A DNA stretch of 22,587 nucleotides from the NCBI GenBank assembly GCA_019752775.1, contig JAIELU010000131.1, positions 1-22,587 on the forward strand, read 5' to 3'. The position numbers were made by a program, and so were the translations under genes. Below the pieces are notes generated by a model. The model did no database searches, had not been told where the DNA came from, and saw nothing but the letters and a program-made list of their open reading frames with translations. Numbering within the stretch: the first letter of the stretch is position 1; each line of letters starts with the position of its first letter. This stretch comes from Campylobacterales bacterium (GTDB taxonomy: Bacteria > Campylobacterota > Campylobacteria > Campylobacterales > Arcobacteraceae). Of this stretch, positions 7,277-13,362 are shown piece by piece.

Positions 7277-7624
7277 TTATGAAAAAATATTTGAAAGTCT
7301 AGTTTTCATTTTCGAAAGAGATAATTTCATTGCTGAATAAATCATCATTTTAGCCATATTTTTCCACTGAGGTTTTTCATAACATGGATTTGGACATTTT
7401 CTACATCTAGGTTTTATTTCATGTGGACATTGCTGAAGTCTTGAAAATGAGTAGTTTATAGATTCTGTACACTCTTTGCATAAAGTCAATTCAATATTAA
7501 AAGGATTTGATTTATATTCAAGAGTAATATTTTTTGTTTCTTGGTTTCCATGTTTATTGTGACAATAAGTTTCAAAAAATTTTTTTAAAGTATTTATTTC
7601 TATTTCAAATTTTTCGTTAGTCAT
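7277..7624 (-). CDS. YgbA family protein (nitrous oxide-stimulated promoter family)
   Basis: 115 residues, cytosolic, matching the cysteine layout of the YgbA/NOSP family: Y20-C21 near a CHNKHG turn, C49xxC52 (TLCKEC), C66-P, C74xxC77xxxC81 (RCRKCPNPCY), then a basic helical end with MAKMMIYSAMKLSLSKM. The cysteines suggest a metal or cluster site. In enterobacteria ygbA is an NsrR-controlled gene linked to recovery from nitric oxide; a matching role here is inferred. Start ATG 7622-7624 has AGGA 9-11 bases upstream. The frame remains open for 24 more codons upstream, but those run into the promoter region. The Crp/Fnr gene is divergent, and an FNR-like box centred at 7693.5 lies about 70 bases before this ATG. 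Confidence 0.82.
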   Translation of the reverse strand: MTNEKFEIEINTLKKFFETYCHNKHGNQETKNITLEYKSNPFNIELTLCKECTESINYSFSRLQQCPHEIKPRCRKCPNPCYEKPQWKNMAKMMIYSAMKLSLSKMKTRLSNIFS

Positions 7625-7646
7625 GATAATAATTATCCTATTTAAC

Positions 7647-7673
7647 TTGATTTTTAATATTTTTACATAAAAT
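7647..7673 (+). promoter_or_regulatory. Possible promoter of the Crp/Fnr gene
   Basis: TTGATT (7647-7652) and TAAAAT (7668-7673) are separated by 15 bases and would start transcription near 7680, just before the FNR-like box. On the opposite strand the same A/T tract offers TAAAAAT (7665-7659) for ygbA. Spacing is short, so this is tentative. Confidence 0.3.
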
Positions 7674-7686
7674 ACAAAAATAGACC

Positions 7687-7700
7687 TTGACAACAATCAA
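7687..7700. promoter_or_regulatory. FNR/Crp-family binding box between ygbA and the regulator gene
   Basis: TTGAC-AACA-ATCAA differs by one base from the FNR consensus TTGAT-N4-ATCAA. For the minus-strand ygbA gene, a start of transcription near 7652 would put the box centre at about -41.5, with TAAAAAT (7665-7659, minus strand) at the -10 position, a classical activator arrangement. For the plus-strand regulator gene the box ends 13 bases before the GTG start, where binding would block expression. The cognate protein is probably the adjacent Crp/Fnr regulator. Confidence 0.65.
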
Positions 7701-7713
7701 TAAAAGGCAAATT

Positions 7714-8361
7714 GTGGAAAAAACAGGATTAGAAGATTTTTATTTTTTTAGTTTCCTAAAAGAAGAAGAGCTTATTAGATTAAAAGAGATTAGTGTAAAA
7801 AAATATTTCAATAAAGATGAAATTCTTTTTTATAAAGGTGATGAAGCTAAATATTTGCATTTATTAATAAAAGGTATAGCAAAACTTTATACATACGACC
7901 ACAAAGATAATGAAGTAATAATTCACAATCTAATGGCACCGTCGTTAATTGCAGAGATTGTAAACTATGAAGAGATGAGATTTCCAGCAAATTGTTCATT
8001 TGAAACGAAAGCTGAAGTATTATTGATAGATTATGAAAAGTTTAAAAAAGAGTTTTTATTAAAACCTGAAATTTCAATATTTTTTATAAAATCATTAACA
8101 AAAAAAATAAAAGCATTGGAAAGTTTCATAAACTATAACATAAGTTCAAATAGCTTAGAAAAAATAGCAAAATTTTTATTTGATAATGAATCAATCTTAA
8201 TAAATTTAAAACAAGTAAAAATCGCACAAATACTAAATATAACTCCCGAAACATTTTCAAGAAAACTAGCAAAACTAAAAAAAGAAAAAATTATACAAAA
8301 TGAAAAAGGTTATATAAAAATTCTAGATCATTTGAAATTAAAGAGTTTAATTAACAATTAG
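7714..8361 (+). CDS. Crp/Fnr-family transcriptional regulator, candidate nitrosative-stress sensor
   Basis: 215 residues. An N-terminal cyclic-nucleotide-binding-like beta-roll (about 10-115) includes YFNKDEILFYKGDEAKYLHL and LIKGIAKLYTY. A long dimerisation helix follows (about 118-145), then a C-terminal winged helix (about 160-215) with recognition region AQILNITPETFSRKLAKLKK. It lacks the cysteine cluster of oxygen-sensing FNR, so it is not an Fe-S sensor; this fits the NssR/Dnr-like branch that responds to nitric oxide. Start: the GTG at 7714 follows AAAAGG by 7 bases. An upstream in-frame TTG at 7687 is the first base of the FNR-like box and has no ribosome site, so I rejected it. It is divergent from the YgbA-family gene, its likely target. 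Confidence 0.87.
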   Translation: MEKTGLEDFYFFSFLKEEELIRLKEISVKKYFNKDEILFYKGDEAKYLHLLIKGIAKLYTYDHKDNEVIIHNLMAPSLIAEIVNYEEMRFPANCSFETKAEVLLIDYEKFKKEFLLKPEISIFFIKSLTKKIKALESFINYNISSNSLEKIAKFLFDNESILINLKQVKIAQILNITPETFSRKLAKLKKEKIIQNEKGYIKILDHLKLKSLINN

Positions 8362-8432
8362 AAGAAAATTAAAATACTTTTTTACTATTATTACATTATA
8401 TATAAATAATCAAATAATTAATATAAACTTTA

Positions 8433-8438
8433 TATAAT
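8433..8438 (+). promoter_or_regulatory. Probable -10 element before the lipoprotein cluster
   Basis: TATAAT sits in a very A/T-rich 115-nt gap, 39 bases ahead of the ATG at 8477. No clear -35 is visible, as is usual for this type of genome. Confidence 0.35.
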
Positions 8439-8476
8439 CTTATGTACCATTCTCTAATACTTAAATAAGGGGATGA

Positions 8477-9178
8477 ATGAAAAATGTGTTTTTAGGATAT
8501 ATAACAATGGCAGGTATGTTATTATAGATGAGTGGTTGTTCAATTCTAACACAAGGATATGTAGACTCTAAACCTCAAATTGAAAAATTAGAAGTTCAAA
8601 AGAGCACTAAAAAAGATCTTATAGATTTATTAGGAGAACCTGCAATTCTTTCGTTAAACCTTAATGGTTCAAATAGTTCATCAATATATAAATACTATTA
8701 TAAAACGTCTACATCTAATGTTGATACAACACTTTTAATAAAAGGTAACTATATAGATGGTTGTAAGAATTGTGGTGAAATTACTGTATTTATGAATGAA
8801 CCATTTTCAAAAGAGAAATCAATTTTAGTTGGATTATCTGTAAAAGATGATGAACTAATTAAACAATATGTTCAAGCCTTTAACTTTATACAAAATAAAA
8901 ATTTTAAAGAAGCCTCAGAAATATTTAAAAACTTATCATCAAAACACTTTATCCCTTCACCGCACACTTTAGCACTAATGTATTTAAAAGGTGATGGTGT
9001 AAATGTTGATTATGCAGAAGGTATCTCTCAAAACATTAATAAAGCAAAAGAACTTTATATAAAAGCGGCAAAGAATAATTATCCTTTAGCTATTCAAGAG
9101 CTAATAAAAATATACCAAGCCGAGGGAAATAGTAAAGAAGTTAATAAATTGTCAGAACAATTAAAAAACTTAAAATAA
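8477..9178 (+). pseudogene. Lipoprotein with Sel1-like repeats, signal peptide interrupted by an amber codon
   Basis: A good ribosome site (AAGGGG) precedes ATG 8477. The frame reads MKNVFLGYITMAGMLL, then TAG (8525-8527), then MSGCSILTQGYVDSKP without shifting. Ignoring the stop, this is a standard lipoprotein signal with lipobox ending at the Cys of MSGC. The mature part has a BamE/SmpA-like start (KSTKKDLIDLLGEPA), a beta-rich middle, and a C-terminal helical region resembling two Sel1 repeats (about residues 118-200 after the stop, including PHTLALMYLKGDGVNVDY and AKELYIKAAKNNYP). The remaining 216 codons are intact and uninterrupted, so the lesion is recent or is an error. Restart at ATG 8528, directly after the TAG, would give an unlipidated cytosolic protein. 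It precedes two other lipoprotein genes by 10 and 25 nt. Function unknown. Confidence 0.75.
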
Positions 9179-9188
9179 AGAAGAAAAA

Positions 9189-9671
9189 ATGAAAAAAATA
9201 CAAACAATAATAATTGTTAGTTTGGTGATACTTTTACAAGGTTGTGTAAATGGATTAGAGCAAAATACTATGATAACAGTTAATAAAAATATAATTGAAG
9301 AAAATCAACCTTATGAATATATTTTAGTAAAAGAAACAGATAAAGCGAGATTCTATTCAAATATAAAACTAAGAGGAGAATCAGGAATAAGTATTACTAG
9401 AAATTCAAAAGTAGTTGAGACTGATGTTATGAAAGGTATTTCCCAAAATTGTGGTTATACTTTATCTGATTTATTAGAAACAAGAATTATACCTAGTGAA
9501 ATTCTTACTTTTAAAGAGGTTTGGGTATTTAAAGATGAGAAGTCAGAAATGAAAGATAAAACTACGGCATTAGGTATTACAATGAAACAATTACCAAATA
9601 ATGGTGGAGTTGATATTTTTATAGGGGGAGATTGTCCTACAAAAATTAAGTCTATAGTGTTTGGAAAATAG
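9189..9671 (+). CDS. Hypothetical lipoprotein
   Basis: 160 residues. Type II signal peptide MKKIQTIIIVSLVILLQGC with lipid-attachment C19 (LLQGC). The mature domain appears mostly beta-structured and contains two further cysteines, in SQNCGYTL and GGDCPTK, which could form a disulphide. I do not recognise a family. Position 2 after the lipidation Cys is Val, which in the E. coli rule does not retain the protein in the inner membrane, so an outer-membrane location is likely if that rule holds here. It begins 10 nt after the amber-interrupted lipoprotein gene and is followed 25 nt later by another lipoprotein, so all three are likely one transcript. Ribosome site AAAGAAG is weak but well placed. 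Confidence 0.8.
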   Translation: MKKIQTIIIVSLVILLQGCVNGLEQNTMITVNKNIIEENQPYEYILVKETDKARFYSNIKLRGESGISITRNSKVVETDVMKGISQNCGYTLSDLLETRIIPSEILTFKEVWVFKDEKSEMKDKTTALGITMKQLPNNGGVDIFIGGDCPTKIKSIVFGK

Positions 9672-9696
9672 TTTTATAAAATTAAAAGGAAAGAAA

Positions 9697-10263
9697 ATGA
9701 AAAATATAAAAAGAAGTTTGAGTTATATAGTTGTTGCTTTATTAGTAACATTTTTTGTTGGATGTGGCTCTATGTATAACTATAAAGTTGAACCAACACC
9801 AATGAAAAAAGGGGAAGCTAAATATGTAATAGAAGATTTTAAATTGACATTATCTCATGGACATGGAAGAAATTTAGAAAATAAAACATTCAAAAATGAA
9901 AATGAATTAAAAGATTCTTTTGTTCAATTTATTAATCAAAAATTAAAAGAAAAAAATCTGTTAGGAAGTGCTGAAAATAGATATAAAGTAAGAGTAGCAT
10001 TAAATTATGAAAGAAGATACAATTATGGTGGAAATGCTTTAAATAAACCTTATTTTGATTATGATATTGATATTTTAGATAATAATGAAAAATTATTAGT
10101 ATCTTATAGTGTGCCTATATCAACAACAAAATATAGTTATGCAAAAGATATTGCAGTAAATTTAGAAATTGCAGCATTTAACTGGGATGCAGAAGATGAA
10201 CCTACTGATATTGAAATGATTGCTTCTACAATAGTAAGAGAATTATCAGAAATTGGAAAATAG
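9697..10263 (+). CDS. Hypothetical lipoprotein
   Basis: 188 residues. Signal peptide MKNIKRSLSYIVVALLVTFFVGC, lipid-attachment C23. The mature domain alternates predicted strands and helices (EAKYVIEDFKLTLSHGHGR, then a helix around NELKDSFVQFINQKLKEKN, then YKVRVALNYERRYNYGG). It resembles small periplasm-facing lipoproteins such as DUF4136/YajG-like folds only in general outline, so no family is claimed. Start ATG 9697 follows AAAAGGAAAG. Twelve more in-frame codons upstream (from 9661) overlap the preceding gene and carry no signal, so they were not used. Last gene of the three-gene lipoprotein series; a hairpin overlaps its stop codon. Confidence 0.8.
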   Translation: MKNIKRSLSYIVVALLVTFFVGCGSMYNYKVEPTPMKKGEAKYVIEDFKLTLSHGHGRNLENKTFKNENELKDSFVQFINQKLKEKNLLGSAENRYKVRVALNYERRYNYGGNALNKPYFDYDIDILDNNEKLLVSYSVPISTTKYSYAKDIAVNLEIAAFNWDAEDEPTDIEMIASTIVRELSEIGK

Positions 10264-10286
10264 ATTATTATCTTCCAATTTCTTTA
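10248..10286 (+). terminator. Probable terminator hairpin overlapping the end of the third lipoprotein gene
   Basis: AGAAATTGGAA (10248-10258) is perfectly complementary to TTCCAATTTCT (10273-10283) across a 14-nt loop that contains the stop codon. The following run is only TTT then ATT, so termination efficiency is uncertain. Confidence 0.45.
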
Positions 10287-10552
10287 TTATCCATATAAAA
10301 AATATCTATGTAAATACAGATAAAATATATTACATTTTTAGAAGTAAATGATAAAAATTAAGAGCATCATCTGTAAGATACCAATCTGAAAATTCTTTAA
10401 GTGTAAATGCAAACATTAGGACAATGAAATATAATAGTAAAAGATGTAAAAAACTTTGATGAATTAGAAAGATTAAATAGAAATAAACAAACAAGTAAAA
10501 AAAGAACATTAAGTAAAAGTACTACATGAAATAAGACCTATAAGGACAATAG
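10264..10552. other. 289-nt gap without a supported gene, possibly gene relics
   Basis: No open frame with a ribosome site was found. Two short coding-like pieces stand out: a 28-residue minus-strand stretch beginning MFAFTLKEFSDWYLTDDA near 10415-10332, and a plus-strand stretch VKDVKNFDELERLN ending at a TGA near 10526. Neither has enough length to identify. They may be debris of deleted genes between the lipoproteins and the exoprotein fragment. Confidence 0.4.
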
Positions 10553-11236
10553 ATGAAAATAATAAAAGTAATTTTAATTATATTGATAATTATATTGATA
10601 ATTATATTATTTCAGGGATGTATGAATAATTCAAATTATTTAAATCTAGAACAATTACAAGAAAAAGCTATACAAGATGATGAACAAGCACAATATAAAT
10701 TAGCTATATATTATGAGAATAAGAAGAATTTTTCAGAAGCACTTATATGGTATGAAAAATCTGCTTCAAAAGAATACTCCCTTGCAGAAAATGAATTAGG
10801 AAATATATATTTACAAGGGAATCTAGGTTTAAATAAAGATTTTGATAAAGCATTTGTGTATTATGAAAAAGCTTCTAATAATGGCTATTATGATGCTATA
10901 AATAACTTAGGATATATGTATGATTTAGGATTGGGTATTAAACAAAATCGTGTAAAAGCAATTGAACTTTATGAACTTGCAGCTTTAAAAGGTTCTATTC
11001 GTGCTATGTATAATCTTGGAATTTCATATAAAGAAGGTCAAGGAGTCGAAAAAAATATAATTCTATCTTATAAATGGTTAGATTTAGCAAGATATTACAC
11101 AACAAATTCAAAAGATATGAATTTGAAGTGGTCTATTAGAAAAATATTTGATGAACTAGACTCTACCATGAATTCCTCACAAAAAGAAGAAGCAAAAGCA
11201 TTAGCTGAAAAATGGTACAAATCAAATATAAATTAA
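10553..11236 (+). CDS. Sel1-repeat lipoprotein
   Basis: 227 residues. A very hydrophobic signal (MKIIKVILIILIIILIIILF) ends in QGC with lipid-attachment C23. It is followed by about four Sel1-like repeats: residues about 38-70 (AQYKLAIYYENKKNFSEALI), 74-108, 110-145 (INNLGYMYDLGLGIKQNRVK) and 147-185 (MYNLGISYKEGQGVEKN). Such repeats form helical solenoids for protein contacts, here presumably on the periplasmic face of a membrane. Ribosome site AAGGAC lies 8 bases before ATG. The signal-peptide core is encoded by a 12-bp tandem repeat. The C-terminal EEAKALAEKWYKSN is the usual end of a Sel1 array. It lies just upstream of a haemagglutinin-type fragment. Partner unknown. Confidence 0.87.
   Translation: MKIIKVILIILIIILIIILFQGCMNNSNYLNLEQLQEKAIQDDEQAQYKLAIYYENKKNFSEALIWYEKSASKEYSLAENELGNIYLQGNLGLNKDFDKAFVYYEKASNNGYYDAINNLGYMYDLGLGIKQNRVKAIELYELAALKGSIRAMYNLGISYKEGQGVEKNIILSYKWLDLARYYTTNSKDMNLKWSIRKIFDELDSTMNSSQKEEAKALAEKWYKSNIN
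10576..10608 (+). repeat. 12-bp tandem repeat inside the signal-peptide coding region
   Basis: The unit AATTATATTGAT is present 2.75 times. Because 12 is a multiple of three, copy changes would lengthen or shorten the hydrophobic core of the lipoprotein by four residues without breaking the frame. Confidence 0.7.
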
Positions 11237-11243
11237 AAGGTAA

Positions 11244-11660
11244 AATTATTCAGGTATAAATCTAATACTAAATAAAAATCTATTGTCAAACTTAATTGCA
11301 AATATAAATTTAGACCTAAATAATAATGAAAATATAAAATCAAATGATTATATAAACCTAAATGCAAGAACTATTACAAATAACTCTGGAGTAATCTTAT
11401 CTAATGGAAAAGCCTCACTAACTTCAACTGATGACTTTGTAAATAAGAATGGTGGAATAATAAAAGGTTCTGATGTACAAATAGCAAGTATAAATGGAAA
11501 TATAATAAATGAAACTTTCTCAAAACAAAATACTATAAATAACGGTGCAAATAATTTCACATATACTCAAATAGGAAATCAAAGCCAAATAGAAGCGACA
11601 AATGGACAATCTTTTACTTATTGGAATATTTTAAATAATACATATATTATGGAATGGTAA
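11244..11660 (+). pseudogene. Fragment of a filamentous haemagglutinin/CdiA-type exoprotein
   Basis: An open frame of 138 codons with no credible start: the only candidate, TTG 11283, lacks a ribosome site, and the same kind of sequence continues upstream of it to a stop at 11241. It reads as the beta-helical repeat region of two-partner-secretion exoproteins: NARTITNNSGVILSNGKASL, then GGIIKGSDVQIASINGNIIN, ETFSKQNTINNG, and IGNQSQIEATNG, the block usually rich in N, G, S and T with T/V-x-N-x-S-G-x-I spacing. It lacks the signal peptide, the TPS secretion domain and any C-terminal toxin. After IEATNG the last 15 residues no longer fit the repeat pattern, suggesting a deletion junction. No TpsB partner gene is present in the window. 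Probably a remnant of a deleted multi-kilobase gene. Confidence 0.72.
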
Positions 11661-11681
11661 GCTAAATTCATACTCAGAATA

Positions 11682-11712
11682 AAAAGATATTTCTATAATA
11701 TAAATATCTTTT
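11682..11712 (+). terminator. A/T-only hairpin after the exoprotein fragment
   Basis: AAAAGATATTT (11682-11692) pairs exactly with AAATATCTTTT (11702-11712) over a 9-nt loop. There is no long T run after it, so it is a weak terminator candidate. Confidence 0.35.
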
Positions 11713-11722
11713 ATAATTATTT

Positions 11723-11731
11723 TGTTATAAT
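11723..11731 (+). promoter_or_regulatory. Extended -10 promoter of the ComEA-like gene
   Basis: TG-T-TATAAT matches the extended -10 pattern and lies 28 bases before the ATG at 11760. A second TATAAT occurs at 11712-11717. No -35 is evident. Confidence 0.5.
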
Positions 11732-11759
11732 TATTCAAAACATATTAATAGGAAGAAAA

Positions 11760-12110
11760 ATGAAAAGATTAGTTGTATTATTGATGTTATGTTGTTCTTT
11801 TTTGTTTGCAGAAATTAATTTACAAACAGCATCAAAAGAAGAATTAATGAGTGTTAAAGGTATTGGTGAAAAAAAAGCTGAGCAAATCATTGAATACCGA
11901 AAAACAAATACAATCACAAAAGCTGATGATTTAAAAAATATAAAAGGGTTTGGAGATAGTATTGTTGGAAATGTAAAAGATGCAAATTTAGTATCAAAAG
12001 AAAAAGTGAATAAAAAAGTAGAAGATAAAAAAGAAGAGACAAAAAAAGAATTAAATGGTGCAGTAGATAAAAAAATAGAAAAAGCTACAAGTTTAGTACC
12101 TAAATTTTAG
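11760..12110 (+). CDS. Secreted ComEA-type helix-hairpin-helix protein
   Basis: 116 residues. Signal peptide MKRLVVLLMLCCSFLFA is followed by a double helix-hairpin-helix DNA-binding module (about 18-75): INLQTASKEELMSVKGIGEKKAEQIIEYR and then DLKNIKGFGDSIV, the two GIG/GFG hairpins typical of ComEA. The remainder (about 80-116) is a charged, Lys/Glu-rich coiled tail. Exported HhH proteins of this size bind incoming DNA at the cell surface or in the periplasm during natural transformation; that role is inferred from the family. Ribosome site GGAAG lies 5 bases before ATG, with an extended -10 promoter upstream and a strong terminator directly after the stop, so it is a single-gene unit. It lacks the membrane anchor of Gram-positive ComEA. 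Confidence 0.85.
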   Translation: MKRLVVLLMLCCSFLFAEINLQTASKEELMSVKGIGEKKAEQIIEYRKTNTITKADDLKNIKGFGDSIVGNVKDANLVSKEKVNKKVEDKKEETKKELNGAVDKKIEKATSLVPKF

Positions 12111-12143
12111 TCTAAAATGGGAATTTTCCCATTTTAGATTTTT
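12111..12143 (+). terminator. Intrinsic terminator of the ComEA-like gene
   Basis: TCTAAAATGGG (12111-12121) pairs with CCCATTTTAGA (12128-12138), followed by TTTTT (12139-12143). It starts immediately after the TAG stop. Confidence 0.9.
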
Positions 12144-12187
12144 ACTTCATTTATGATAGAATCCTTAAAAATTAAATAAGGTTCTAT

Positions 12188-12616
12188 TTGAAATTCTCAC
12201 CAAATGATATTTGTCCTTGTGGCTCTTTTAAAAAATATAAAAAGTGTTGCAAACCTTTTCATGATAAAATTACTTTCCCAAAAGCTGCACTTGAATTGAT
12301 GAAATCAAGATTTTCTGCATTTGCTGTTTTAAATACTGATTATATAATTTTTACAACTCATGAGAATAATTCTGATTACACAAGTAATTTAAAATCATGG
12401 AATCAAGAGATAATGAATTTTTCTAAAAATACAAAATTTGAAAAATTAGAAATTTTAGATTTTATTGATGGTGAAGTTGAAAGCTTTGTAACATTTAGAG
12501 CTACTTTATTTCAAGATAATACTGATATTTCATTTATTGAAAAAAGTAGATTTTTAAAAGTAGAAGAAAAATGGTTATATGTTGATGAACAATTTATAGA
12601 TGAAGGAAAAAAATGA
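12188..12616 (+). CDS. YchJ family SEC-C metal-binding protein
   Basis: 142 residues. An N-terminal SEC-C zinc site has DICPCGSFKKYKKCC (about 8-22; Cys at 9, 11, 20, 21), followed by an NTF2-like alpha/beta domain (about 30-140) with LMKSRFSAFAVLNTDYIIFT and VTFRATLF, ending in KSRFLKVEEKWLYVDE. This layout is that of the YchJ/UPF0225 family, whose biochemical role is not settled. The start is TTG 12188-12190, with TAAGG 6-7 bases upstream; no ATG lies ahead of the essential Cys motif. It overlaps yaaA by four bases (ATGA), so the two are translationally coupled. zntB follows 10 nt after yaaA. Confidence 0.85.
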   Translation: MKFSPNDICPCGSFKKYKKCCKPFHDKITFPKAALELMKSRFSAFAVLNTDYIIFTTHENNSDYTSNLKSWNQEIMNFSKNTKFEKLEILDFIDGEVESFVTFRATLFQDNTDISFIEKSRFLKVEEKWLYVDEQFIDEGKK

Positions 12617-13353
12617 AAATACTATTTTCTCCAAGTGAAACAAAAATAGCTGCTGGAAATGAGATTTCTTTTGATGAAAATAGTTTTATTTTTCCAGAAC
12701 TTTTTGAAAAAAGAATGGAAATTGTAAAACAATATAATGATTTCATTTTAAATGCCTCAAAAGAAGAGTTAATAAAACTTTTTGGAACAAAAAAAGAAGA
12801 TGTAATAGAACAATATTCAAAAGATTTATTTAAAACACCTACAATGAAAGTAATTCAAAGATATGACGGAGTTGCTTTTGATTATTTAGAATATTCAAAA
12901 TTAAAATCAAATGAAAAAGCTTATCTTGATGAAAATGTTTTGATTTTTTCAAATTTATTTGGAGTTTTAAAAGCGGGAGATATAGGGCTTCCTGATTATA
13001 AACTAAAACAAAATGAAACATTTAATAATCTAAAAATTGAAAAATTTTATAATGATAATTTTTCAAAAGCTTTGGATGAATATTTAAAAGATGAAGATAT
13101 TATTGATTTGAGAGCTGGATTTTATGAAAAGTTTTACAAAATAGAAAAACCATACACAACAATGAAATTTATAAAAGATGGAAAAGTTGTAAGTCATTGG
13201 GCAAAAGCTTATAGGGGAATTATTTTAAAACTTATGGCTAAAAATAGTGTTAAAACAATAGATGAATTAATGAATATGGAAGTAGAAAATCTGAGAATCG
13301 AAGAGATAAAAGAAGTAAAAATTAAAACAGAAATTGTATATTCAATTATTTAA
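12613..13353 (+). CDS. yaaA: Peroxide-stress protein YaaA family
   Basis: 246 residues, the full length of the YaaA/UPF0246 family. Family landmarks: MKILFSPSETK at the start, TPTMKVIQRYDGVAFDYLEY (about 76-95), LIFSNLFGVLKAGDIGLPDYKLK (about 109-131) and DLRAGFYEKFY. In E. coli YaaA limits intracellular free iron during hydrogen peroxide stress and has a helix-hairpin-helix DNA-binding fold; the same role here is inferred. The region 140-200 also shows the conserved TMKFIKDGKVVSHWAKAYRG. It overlaps ychJ by ATGA and is followed 10 nt later by a CorA/ZntB transporter, a grouping suggesting metal and oxidative-stress handling. Confidence 0.93.
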   Translation: MKILFSPSETKIAAGNEISFDENSFIFPELFEKRMEIVKQYNDFILNASKEELIKLFGTKKEDVIEQYSKDLFKTPTMKVIQRYDGVAFDYLEYSKLKSNEKAYLDENVLIFSNLFGVLKAGDIGLPDYKLKQNETFNNLKIEKFYNDNFSKALDEYLKDEDIIDLRAGFYEKFYKIEKPYTTMKFIKDGKVVSHWAKAYRGIILKLMAKNSVKTIDELMNMEVENLRIEEIKEVKIKTEIVYSII

Positions 13354-13362
13354 AGGTTAAAG

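Noticed and set aside
8473..8571. Alternative frame from ATG 8473 (MNEKCVFRIYNNG...)
   Set aside because: It avoids the amber codon but runs out after about 32 codons and lacks a signal peptide or lipobox; the frame from 8477 explains the sequence better.
10576..10608. CRISPR-like direct repeats
   Set aside because: Units are contiguous 12-mers without spacers and sit inside a signal-peptide coding region.
11348..11560. Minus-strand frame opposite the haemagglutinin fragment
   Set aside because: The plus-strand reading gives a recognisable exoprotein repeat; the antisense product has no family features or ribosome site.
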